Positions 53,888 through 60,957 of a DNA stretch of 64,000 nt are shown piece by piece. Under the pieces are notes generated by a model. That model saw nothing but the letters and a program-made list of their open reading frames with translations. It made no database searches and was not told where the DNA came from. This stretch comes from Chitinophaga niastensis (GTDB lineage: Bacteria; Bacteroidota; Bacteroidia; Chitinophagales; Chitinophagaceae): the NCBI RefSeq assembly GCF_003014755.1, contig NZ_PYAW01000004.1:558001-622000 (forward strand), written 5' to 3'. Numbering within the stretch: position 1 is the first letter of the stretch; every line of letters begins with the position of its first letter. The translations under genes were made by a program, and so were the position numbers.

Positions 53888-53895
53888 TACTTTTG
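53888..53895 (+). promoter_or_regulatory. -7 box of Crp/Fnr copy 2, five bases before its ATG
   Basis: TACTTTTG matches TAnnTTTG exactly. The ATG at 53901 follows after five bases (AAGTT), so the transcript would start at or next to the initiation codon. Operator B is centred about 37 bases upstream of that start. Confidence 0.65.
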
Positions 53896-53900
53896 AAGTT

Positions 53901-54608
53901 ATGAGTATCAAGGGGATTTTTCCAATCGATAAATGGGATTTCAAAAGTGAATCTATCCTTGTAGATCTGCCAGGGGAAGATTATGAGCTATTGACCGCCC
54001 ATCAAAGCGAACAGATATATAAGAAAGGTGAAATTCTTTTTAAAGAGGGAGCTTATCCATCCGGTATATTTTATATTACTAAGGGCAAGGTTAAAAAGTA
54101 TAAAGTTGATAATGAAGGTAGAGAGCAAATAGTTTACTTAGCTAATACCGGGCAACTTATAGGATATCATGCCATTCTTTCGGAAGACCGTTATCCTGAT
54201 TCAGCTGCGGTGATAGAAGAAAGTACCATCGCCTTTATTCCCAAAGAAGATTTTTTGAATACGCTGGAACATTCTCCAGTATTGAACACCAGGTTGCTTA
54301 AAACTTTAAGTCATGAATTTGCGGTATTGGCAAACAGTTTGACCATGTTTGCTCAAAGAACTGTGCGTGAGCGGCTGGCGCTTCAATTAATTGTTATCAG
54401 AGAAAAATACAAAGTGAATTTAATGGAAGGAATGCCTATAGAAATAAACATTAGCCGGGAAGACTTAGCCAGCCTCGTAGGTACCGCCAGAGAAAATGTG
54501 GTAAGGACTTTAACAGAATTTAAGGAAGCCGGGATTTTGGAAACGAAAGGCAGAAAAATTATTATTGGGAACGTTAATAAGCTAATTGAAATTGCCAATT
54601 ATAAATAA
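53901..54608 (+). CDS. Crp/Fnr-family transcriptional regulator, copy 2
   Basis: 235 residues from the ATG giving MSIKGIFPIDKWDFK, which aligns with copy 1 (MSLAGLFPIDKWNFK). A GTG at 53862 is in frame but lies inside the promoter. The ligand-binding domain covers the first 130 residues, and the helix-turn-helix has SREDLASLVGTARENVVRTL. It lacks Fe-S cysteines, as copy 1 does. It overlaps the convergent DUF1275 gene by 27 bases. The two regulators are close enough to recognise the same sites, so they may compete. Confidence 0.9.
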   Translation: MSIKGIFPIDKWDFKSESILVDLPGEDYELLTAHQSEQIYKKGEILFKEGAYPSGIFYITKGKVKKYKVDNEGREQIVYLANTGQLIGYHAILSEDRYPDSAAVIEESTIAFIPKEDFLNTLEHSPVLNTRLLKTLSHEFAVLANSLTMFAQRTVRERLALQLIVIREKYKVNLMEGMPIEINISREDLASLVGTARENVVRTLTEFKEAGILETKGRKIIIGNVNKLIEIANYK

Positions 54609-55373
54609 ACTAAAGAAGGCTCCTGCTATCACTTTCCGTAATCTTACTCTTCCGGATTTTATGCGGTGTACCATTTTAGCGAACCTTACACGGAAAGCAT
54701 CATAAAACATAGCAACAACCAATATGGCTGCCGGCAAATAAAATGTATAATATTTCAATTGCAGGAAAACATAGCCACCAACGATGCCTCCGCCAAGAAA
54801 AAAGAAGATGACAACCAGCCGCAACATAATTTTTTTTCTCACTTCGATGATGTTTTTACCCGCTCCTGAGATCCAAGTATACAGATCAATTCCAAGGTCC
54901 GTAAACATGCCGGTAAGATGAGTGGTTCTGACAACATATCCTGATACTGTAGATACCAGCGCATTTTGCATACCCATAGCAAACAGCAGGCTACCGGCAA
55001 AATATTCTGTCTTAATGATAGACTGATCATAGGTCTGGCCAAAGCTGCCTACCAGTATAAGGATCATAATCTCAAATATTATGGGCAATGCATAGGCATA
55101 TCTTTTGTTTTGTCCTGTTTTTCCAATACAAAAACTGGAGAAAAATGCTCCGGCAAGAAAAAGCAACAGCCATAAACCAACCATTCGGGCAGCGCGTAGG
55201 TCACCTGTTGCCAGCTTATGCGCCAATAATGCTGCGTGTCCCGTTACATTGGTGGTAAGGACCGCAAACGCGAAGAAACCGGCAGCATTTACCATCCCTG
55301 CTGTAAAGCATAACAGCACTGCTAATCGTAAATTGTGTTTATAATTCCTTTTTCGTCCTATATGACGCAGCAT
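54582..55373 (-). CDS. DUF1275 (YoaK-like) membrane protein
   Basis: 263 residues with about six to seven membrane helices. The first has FTAGMVNAAGFFAF and the next the NVTGHAALLAHKLA signature of DUF1275 proteins, with TTHLTGMFTDLGI near residue 155. The function is unknown, though proteins of this family are often stress- or regulator-linked. It is preceded by an unusually strong ribosome site. It is probably in one transcript with the 87-aa gene and methyltransferase copy 2. It overlaps the convergent Crp/Fnr gene. Confidence 0.88.
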   Translation of the reverse strand: MLRHIGRKRNYKHNLRLAVLLCFTAGMVNAAGFFAFAVLTTNVTGHAALLAHKLATGDLRAARMVGLWLLLFLAGAFFSSFCIGKTGQNKRYAYALPIIFEIMILILVGSFGQTYDQSIIKTEYFAGSLLFAMGMQNALVSTVSGYVVRTTHLTGMFTDLGIDLYTWISGAGKNIIEVRKKIMLRLVVIFFFLGGGIVGGYVFLQLKYYTFYLPAAILVVAMFYDAFRVRFAKMVHRIKSGRVRLRKVIAGAFFSLFIIGNFN

Positions 55374-55379
55374 ATATTA

Positions 55380-55387
55380 CCTCCTTT
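55380..55387 (-). promoter_or_regulatory. Strong Shine-Dalgarno site of the DUF1275 gene
   Basis: On the minus strand AAAGGAGG, then TAATAT and the ATG at 55373. Most genes here lack such a site, as usual in Bacteroidota, so this one stands out and fixes the start codon. Confidence 0.65.
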
Positions 55388-55413
55388 AAACAGTTACGCT
55401 CAGGCAATCCTTT

Positions 55414-55677
55414 TTAAACAAGTTCCATCTTCGAATACTTCCGGAGATAAATAGAAGCATAGCGTAAACAGCCCCATTGTGTGCTATTCCAATCAAGTGG
55501 CGATAAATTTTCCAGCCAGGCCAGTAGTTTTGTAAGAACAGGTGAAATCAAATCTGCTCCTTCCTTTTGCTCAATATTTGCTATTGCCCCCAAAATAATA
55601 GATTCTACCTGGCTATTAAGTACTGCCGTCTTTAATTGTTCTGCTATCAACAATACATATTTATCTGCTTTCATCAT
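55414..55677 (-). CDS. Hypothetical 87-aa helical protein
   Basis: 87 residues, not recognised. It starts with two ATG codons in a row (55677 and 55674). The sequence is helical and amphipathic (KYVLLIAEQLKTAVLNSQ; DLISPVLTKLLAWLENL), without a signal peptide or membrane helix. It has one cysteine (WGCLRY) near the end. The tight spacing (31 bases from methyltransferase copy 2, 40 to DUF1275) places it in the same operon, which supports it as a real gene. Confidence 0.68.
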   Translation of the reverse strand: MMKADKYVLLIAEQLKTAVLNSQVESIILGAIANIEQKEGADLISPVLTKLLAWLENLSPLDWNSTQWGCLRYASIYLRKYSKMELV

Positions 55678-55708
55678 TCGTTTTTTATATCCGTGCTTTG
55701 ACTATATT

Positions 55709-56305
55709 TTATCTTTTGATCCACATTTTTAAGAGGAAATCAACGGTAGCATCCACCATCTGATAACTGGGTGGTACTTCATCTTCCAAACTATGATATG
55801 TAACCAACCTGGTACCACTTGGTTTATCTTCCAGACCTTTGAACATATAGCGCACATAATATTGATAGAGACTTGTTGAATATTCCATCTGCTGATCAAT
55901 ATGCCCGTCGCTGGCCAGGTTTTCAAAGAACGCATTATAAAAATAAAAGTGATCAAAGTCCTCAAGATCAATCTGCGTAAAATTCCCGTGAATAAAATCT
56001 ACATTCTTAGCTTCAGTTAATTCTTTGGCGGCAAGCGAAAAATGATATAATTCTTTTCTTTGCTCTATGCCATAAAAAGTAACATCGGGGAAATGATAGC
56101 CTCCAACAAGACAAAATTTGCCAACACCACTACCGATATCAAGAATTTTCTTTCCGGGTTCGGAAGCGAGGAACCTGGCGGATTTCTTTGCTACTTCCAT
56201 TGGAGTCCAATGCCTCCTGGACAATTGTTGTATCCTTTCGGGGTATAACCAGTCAAATGCTGCATCATTTGCATACCATGTTGGTTTTGGTGTAATTTTT
56301 TCCAT
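55709..56305 (-). CDS. Class I SAM-dependent methyltransferase, copy 2
   Basis: 198 residues. The SAM motif is ILDIGSGVGKFCLVGGY near residues 56-72, followed by VTFYGIEQRKEL (acidic residue that contacts SAM ribose) and VDFIHGNFTQIDLEDFDHFYF. The late segment has TYHSLEDEVPPSY. It is closely related to 53129-53740. The target is unknown. It starts the operon with the 87-aa protein and DUF1275. A -7 box and a long palindrome (operator C) lie upstream, arranged as at the related promoters. Confidence 0.9.
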   Translation of the reverse strand: MEKITPKPTWYANDAAFDWLYPERIQQLSRRHWTPMEVAKKSARFLASEPGKKILDIGSGVGKFCLVGGYHFPDVTFYGIEQRKELYHFSLAAKELTEAKNVDFIHGNFTQIDLEDFDHFYFYNAFFENLASDGHIDQQMEYSTSLYQYYVRYMFKGLEDKPSGTRLVTYHSLEDEVPPSYQMVDATVDFLLKMWIKR

Positions 56306-56399
56306 TTTTGTAGCTGAGTACTTTTAGAAAGGATACATTGCTGTTTGTATTTAGCAAATAATCCGGGTTAACCGGGAGATAATGCATCATTTCGCGCCA

Positions 56400-56407
56400 C
56401 AAAGTTA
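56400..56407 (-). promoter_or_regulatory. -7 box of methyltransferase copy 2
   Basis: On the minus strand TAACTTTG, an exact TAnnTTTG match. The CTTTTTAA half-site of operator C lies 36 bases upstream and GTATCA follows it, as at operator A. The leader to the ATG at 56305 is about 90 bases. Confidence 0.65.
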
Positions 56408-56435
56408 ACAGTAGATCCCTTCCGTTTAATTGATA

Positions 56436-56480
56436 CATTTCAATTAAAAAGCTGCAAAAAATCACTTTTTAATTGAAATG
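56436..56480. promoter_or_regulatory. Putative Crp/Fnr operator C (16-bp inverted repeat)
   Basis: CATTTCAATTAAAAAG (56436-56451) pairs exactly with CTTTTTAATTGAAATG (56465-56480) across 13 bases. The right arm overlaps the shared motif, AAAAAGTGATTTTT on the minus strand (56457-56470). It is centred near -64 of the methyltransferase promoter. Confidence 0.65.
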
Positions 56481-56559
56481 ATTATTCAATGCAGGTGTTG
56501 CATCACATGCATGCTGAGGGCAAAAAATTTAAAAAGGGAAGGATCGAAATATACCTGCT

Positions 56560-56592
56560 AAAAAGACCAATACTTTGAATACTGGTCTTTTT
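56560..56592 (-). terminator. Intrinsic terminator of the GHGN-repeat gene
   Basis: AAAAAGACCA (56560-56569) pairs with TGGTCTTTTT (56583-56592). The inner AATACT / AATACT sequence gives a small loop. It lies eight bases past the minus-strand stop at 56600. Confidence 0.78.
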
Positions 56593-56599
56593 TATAATG

Positions 56600-57178
56600 T
56601 TAATCCTTATTATGTCCATGCCCCTGACCGTTATCATTGCCATTTCCGTGTCCATTTCCATGCCCATTATTTCCATGCCCCTGACTGTTATCATTACCAT
56701 TTCCGTGGCCCTGGTTATTATCTCCATTATATTTTCTCTGGTTACCTCTTCCATTCATGGGATGACCTTTTACCGCATAATATTTCTCATCTCTGCTATC
56801 CCGGATGATTTGCTGTTGGTCATATTGCCCCTTATATCTACCATACTTATTCCTGTATATATCCGGATGCAGATAAGGTTTCGGATCATTTACAACTACC
56901 TTATAGCTCCTGTAGGGATCGTAATTATATCTTCCCGGTAATGCTGATGCAAACACCCACCTTCCTCCATTCTGATAAATGTATTGATGATTGGGTATAG
57001 AATAGTAAGCATCTGCATCCGGTAAATAATAATATTGTGCATAATCATATCCAACAGGCCCCCATACCGGCTGACTTCCAATATTTACATTCACATTTAG
57101 TTTCACCTGTGCATTCACCAGGCTTCCGTAAAAGAAGCCACTGATGAGTAAACAGATGACCAACAGTAGTTTTTTCAT
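56600..57178 (-). CDS. Secreted protein with C-terminal GHGN-rich repeats
   Basis: 192 residues. The signal peptide ends at VNAQ (residues 21-24). A folded tyrosine-rich middle follows (YDYAQYYYLPDADAYYSIPN; RWVFASALPGRYNYDPYRS). The last 45 residues are built from Gly, His, Asn and Asp (NNQGHGNGNDNSQGHGN-like repeats), low-complexity and probably disordered, possibly binding metal through its histidines. The family is a Bacteroidota secreted protein of unknown function. It is divergent from the DUF4382 gene with only 12 bases between the starts, which is too little for normal separate promoters. Confidence 0.8.
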   Translation of the reverse strand: MKKLLLVICLLISGFFYGSLVNAQVKLNVNVNIGSQPVWGPVGYDYAQYYYLPDADAYYSIPNHQYIYQNGGRWVFASALPGRYNYDPYRSYKVVVNDPKPYLHPDIYRNKYGRYKGQYDQQQIIRDSRDEKYYAVKGHPMNGRGNQRKYNGDNNQGHGNGNDNSQGHGNNGHGNGHGNGNDNGQGHGHNKD

Positions 57179-57190
57179 ATAATCTTATTA

Positions 57191-57943
57191 GTGGCAATAC
57201 TATTTGTTGCAGCCTGCAGCAAAAGTGATAATAACACTTCCGGGGATTCCCGCCTCAGTGTTTACCTTACAGATGCTCCATCCAATTACGACGCCGTTTT
57301 AATCGATATACAGGATACCCAGGTAAATAATTCAACGGATCCTGACAATGGATGGCAATCATTACACTTATTACGCCCTGGTGTATATGACCTGCTAAAA
57401 TTTAAAAATGGTGTGGATACGGTACTGGCTTCAGTAGATATACCAGCAGGAAAAATTTCACAGATCAGATTGATACTGGGTGCTAATAACAGTGTTGTTA
57501 TCGGGGGGGGTGCCTATCCGCTGAAAACGCCTTCTGCACAGCAATCCGGATTAAAGCTGAATATTCAGGCGCAACTGGTTGCAGGTATAGAATATAAGCT
57601 ATGGATCGATTTTGATACAAAACGCTCTATCGTAGTTACCGGCAACAATAATTATATTTTAAAACCGGTTATCCGCACCTTTGCGCAGGCCACCAGTGGT
57701 TCTGTGAGAGGGATTATACTTCCGCCGTCAGGTGTTAACTGGGTGTATGCGATACAAAATATGGACACCATTGCTACTGCAAAACCGGACCTGGTAACAG
57801 GTGCCTTCCTGATCAGTGGCCTCAGCAGCGGATCTTATACTATTGCTGTAGATGCTGTGGCACCGTTGAACAGCAGAACTATTACCGGCGTAAATGTTAC
57901 TATAGGTCAGGTATCAGATGTTGGTACTGTCCAGTTACATTAA
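57191..57943 (+). CDS. DUF4382 lipoprotein with a shortened signal peptide
   Basis: About 250 residues. The only usable start in frame is GTG 57191; a stop (TAG, 57167) lies eight codons upstream and there is no ATG between. The signal is MAILFVAACSK with an intact lipobox (AAC), but no basic residues and only six hydrophobic ones. DUF4382 proteins usually start with MKK and a longer hydrophobic stretch, and codons just upstream read IILLV, which would extend it if an ATA start were used. The mature part has LSVYLTDAPSNYDAVLIDI and a KPVIRTFAQ segment, typical of DUF4382, then a carboxypeptidase-like beta domain. Its start is fused to the divergent gene. Confidence 0.78.
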   Translation: MAILFVAACSKSDNNTSGDSRLSVYLTDAPSNYDAVLIDIQDTQVNNSTDPDNGWQSLHLLRPGVYDLLKFKNGVDTVLASVDIPAGKISQIRLILGANNSVVIGGGAYPLKTPSAQQSGLKLNIQAQLVAGIEYKLWIDFDTKRSIVVTGNNNYILKPVIRTFAQATSGSVRGIILPPSGVNWVYAIQNMDTIATAKPDLVTGAFLISGLSSGSYTIAVDAVAPLNSRTITGVNVTIGQVSDVGTVQLH

Positions 57944-57955
57944 TTTACGGAACGG

Positions 57956-58011
57956 AAATAACATAAAGCCATGAAGAACTTTTAAAAGAGTTTTTCATGG
58001 CTTTGTTATTT
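57956..58011 (+). terminator. Intrinsic terminator of the DUF4382 gene
   Basis: AAATAACA and AAGCCATGAA pair with TTCATGGCTT and TGTTATTT, leaving a two-base bulge. The loop holds CTTTTAAAAGAG, which is itself self-complementary. It lies 13 bases past the stop at 57943. Confidence 0.75.
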
Positions 58012-58727
58012 GTCGCCCTAACCTTTATGCAGTTACCGTAACACTATCTATAAATGAGCTGACAACGCTGATAGACTGCGCACCGTTCCTTTAATTTTGA
58101 ATCTTTCGATCATGATTATCCTTGATAAAAGAGGAATACTATAATTGATTTTTTTAAGCGTAAGCCAGTGGCAGTTGCGTATAAATACTTTTTTTTGAAT
58201 TGTTTATATTTTATATTGCACCACTTTTATTTCTGTAACTGATCAATAGTAAAAAATAATTTAATATACTTATATCAATTGTTATGTTAGCGCAATGTTC
58301 TGTCAGATAGCATCCTTATGCCCGAATTTTGGTGAGAATGATAAGCATAGCTTATTACCGGATTCGGTTTAAGTTTTATTCCTTTTCCTGCTCCTATATT
58401 TAAGTATACCTTATACTAAAGGAGATTGCTTGCTCTTCGATATACTGTATCTTATTTATTATAACAGGATTAATGCTATTCATTTTTGATTTTAATAATG
58501 AATGTTACAAGTGACATCAGTAAGCCTTTTTCATGAAAATTGGAAAGAGATGAATGTATATGCAACCTATTCATTCAACAAGAAATATAATCAGTCAATT
58601 TGAATAAGAACAGTGGCATGCTACGCTAAAAAATAATTGATGCATATTCACCAGAAAGAATGAATAATTAGAATTGAGTAAAAAATTAAAAAATAACATA
58701 ATTATCCTTGTAGCTTAAAAAGAACTA
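58012..58727. other. 716-base intergenic region without a recognised gene
   Basis: AT-rich, between the DUF4382 terminator and the tail-fibre-like gene. It must hold the promoter for 58728. I could not find an exact TAnnTTTG box, a hairpin or a short ORF with recognisable coding signs. A regulatory RNA cannot be excluded. Confidence 0.4.
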
Positions 58728-59399
58728 ATGAAAAAATTATTATCTGTACTGTTTGTTTTAGGAAATATTGCTGTTAATGCCCAAACCAATCAATTAGGAA
58801 GCACTGGCAATGCAGGTATCGGGACCACAACACCGACAGAAAAACTGGAAATATCTTCCCTTGGCTTATCCAATATAAAACTTACCCATACCAGTGATGT
58901 ACTGGGTATAGTAGGTACCCTGAAATTTAATATGTCCGGTACGGATGTAGGAAGGATCGAAGTGGAAAGGACGATTGCTTCAAATAGAATGAGCGTTATG
59001 AAGTTTTTTGTAAAAGGTGACAGTTTATCGGAGGCGATGAGAATTAACTATAATGGGAGTGTAGGCATCGGTACAACAGATACAAAAGGGTACAAACTCG
59101 CTGTAAATGGCAGTGGCATTTTTACGAGGTTAAAAGTGAAGGCGTATGGTGCCTGGCCTGACTATGTATTCCACGAAGATTATTTACTTCCAACTTTATC
59201 TTCCGTAGAGAAATTTATAACAGAAAATAAACATCTCCCGGATATGCCATCTGAAAAAGAGGTAATGGCAGACGGACAGGATGTGGGAGATATGAATCGT
59301 TTGCTGTTGAAAAAGGTAGAAGAGCTGACCCTTTATATTATACAACTGAATAAGAAAATGGATGCGCAACAAGCCGTGATTTCAGCACTGCAGAAATAA
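58728..59399 (+). CDS. Secreted tail-fibre-like surface protein
   Basis: 223 residues. A signal peptide ends at VNAQ. Next is a repeat-like N-terminus with GNAGIGTTTPTEKLEISS and later SVGIGTTDTKGYKLAVNGSG, the pattern of phage tail-fibre and Bacteroidota surface proteins. The C-terminal part has WPDYVFHEDYLLPTLSSVE, then HLPDMPSEKEV and a coiled coil with LLLKKVEELTLYIIQLNKKM, common in such proteins. It is probably trimeric, exported and surface-bound. It precedes the coiled-coil/barrel protein by 32 bases. Confidence 0.8.
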   Translation: MKKLLSVLFVLGNIAVNAQTNQLGSTGNAGIGTTTPTEKLEISSLGLSNIKLTHTSDVLGIVGTLKFNMSGTDVGRIEVERTIASNRMSVMKFFVKGDSLSEAMRINYNGSVGIGTTDTKGYKLAVNGSGIFTRLKVKAYGAWPDYVFHEDYLLPTLSSVEKFITENKHLPDMPSEKEVMADGQDVGDMNRLLLKKVEELTLYIIQLNKKMDAQQAVISALQK

Positions 59400-59431
59400 A
59401 TAGACCCCTTTACCTCATTCTCTATACTTAT

Positions 59432-60847
59432 ATGAAAAATCTCTTTTTACTGTTACTTGTATCCCTTGTGTTTTGCTGTCGTGCATTTGCGCAGGATAGT
59501 GCAGTGAATAAAATACCGGATAAGTATCTTTCCCAGGCAAAGAAGAAATCTGATAAGTTGGAGAAACAGGTAACCCGGAGAACTGATAAGGCGTTACGTC
59601 GTTTTATGAAAGAGGAAGGCCGGTTGAAGAATAAACTGGCGCGTATTGATTCGACCAAAGCTAAACAACTGTTTTCCGGTTCCATTGATTCTTTAGGCAA
59701 TATGAAAGCCCGCATACAAAACAAACTAACCAGGGTGAGTCGTCCTTTATCGCAGGCTGGTGGCCCATATCTGGATAGCCTGCAAAATTCACTGGCCTTC
59801 CTTAAACAATCCAAAGATCTGTTGAATCAAACTAAAGGAGCCACAGATAAATTAAATGGTTCGCTTAAATCTGTGGAACAACTAAAGGATAAACTGCAAC
59901 AAGCGGAAGAGGTAAAGGCGTTTATACGGGAACGCAGACAATTACTGAATGAACAGTTAAAGCAATACACCGGTTTCTCTAAAGACCTGCAGAAAATGAA
60001 TAAGGAAGCTTATTACTATGCTCAGCAGTTGAAAGAATACAAAGAAGTATTTAAAGATAAAAAGAAAGCAGAGCAGAAAGCGATGGAGCTGATGCAAAAA
60101 GTTCCTGCTTTTAATGATTTTATGCAAAAGCATTCGCAGCTGGCCAGCTTATTTAATATACAGGGTGCTGCTGCTTCCGCTCAAAGCCTGGAAGGATTAC
60201 AAACACGTAACCAGGTGGAGCAACTGATCCAACAACGTTTAGGCAGTGGCGGCCCCAGTGCCAGTGCAGCAGTAAGTCAGCAAATGGCAGAAGCGCGGAG
60301 TAAGATGGATGAATTGAAAAGTAAATTCCCGGATCTCGACAATGCTGCAGACATGCCCAACTTTAGGCCGAATCAAATGAAGACAAAAAGTTTTCTGCAA
60401 AGACTTGAGTTTGGCAGCAACATCCAGTTTCAGCGTAGCAATAAATTTTTCCCTACTACTGGAGATCTGGCAGGACAGGTAGCTTACAAGTTCCATAAGA
60501 ATGGGAGTACAGGTGTAGGGCTTTCCTATAAACTGGGCATGGGTACCGGCTTTGATAATATCCACTTCTCCAATCAGGGAGTAGGTATACGTTCCTTCAT
60601 CGACTGGAAGTTAAAAGGCACCTTTTTTCTTAATGGTGGTTATGAACAAAACTATCAGCCCAATTATGCAGCGCTACCGGATGGAGTAGGGCAGAAATGG
60701 ACACAAAGTGGGTTGATAGGGATCAGTAAAAAGTATAAGATCAATAGTAAGATGAAAGGCAATATTATTTTGTTGTTTGATTTTTTATATAATCAGCATG
60801 TACCGAAGACGGATCCTATAAAGCTAAGGACGGGTTATACTTTTTAG
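59432..60847 (+). CDS. Coiled-coil protein with C-terminal barrel-like region
   Basis: 471 residues. The signal peptide ends at AFAQ (residues 18-21). About residues 30-240 form a long coiled coil rich in K, E, L and Q (LKSVEQLKDKLQQAEEVKAF). A glycine/alanine hinge (GGPSASAAVSQQMAEARSK) follows. The last 130 residues look like outer-membrane beta strands (GSNIQFQRSNKFF, VGLSYKLGMGTG, FFLNGGYEQNY) ending in GYTF. It could be a periplasmic spacer with a barrel anchor, perhaps placing the neighbouring giant protein at the surface. I do not recognise a named family. Confidence 0.75.
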   Translation: MKNLFLLLLVSLVFCCRAFAQDSAVNKIPDKYLSQAKKKSDKLEKQVTRRTDKALRRFMKEEGRLKNKLARIDSTKAKQLFSGSIDSLGNMKARIQNKLTRVSRPLSQAGGPYLDSLQNSLAFLKQSKDLLNQTKGATDKLNGSLKSVEQLKDKLQQAEEVKAFIRERRQLLNEQLKQYTGFSKDLQKMNKEAYYYAQQLKEYKEVFKDKKKAEQKAMELMQKVPAFNDFMQKHSQLASLFNIQGAAASAQSLEGLQTRNQVEQLIQQRLGSGGPSASAAVSQQMAEARSKMDELKSKFPDLDNAADMPNFRPNQMKTKSFLQRLEFGSNIQFQRSNKFFPTTGDLAGQVAYKFHKNGSTGVGLSYKLGMGTGFDNIHFSNQGVGIRSFIDWKLKGTFFLNGGYEQNYQPNYAALPDGVGQKWTQSGLIGISKKYKINSKMKGNIILLFDFLYNQHVPKTDPIKLRTGYTF

Positions 60848-60957
60848 TGCTTACCGTAACATTAAATATTTCCTAATAAATATCTATGAATAAGACCCAA
60901 AATATTTTTTATGGGCACAGTCATACATTTTAAATGTTACAAAAAAGAAGTTAAAAT

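Noticed and set aside
56600..56740. Short repeats in the GHGN region taken as a CRISPR array or tandem non-coding repeat
   Set aside because: The repeats keep codon phase and encode a Gly/His/Asn tail of a secreted protein. There are no spacers of regular length.
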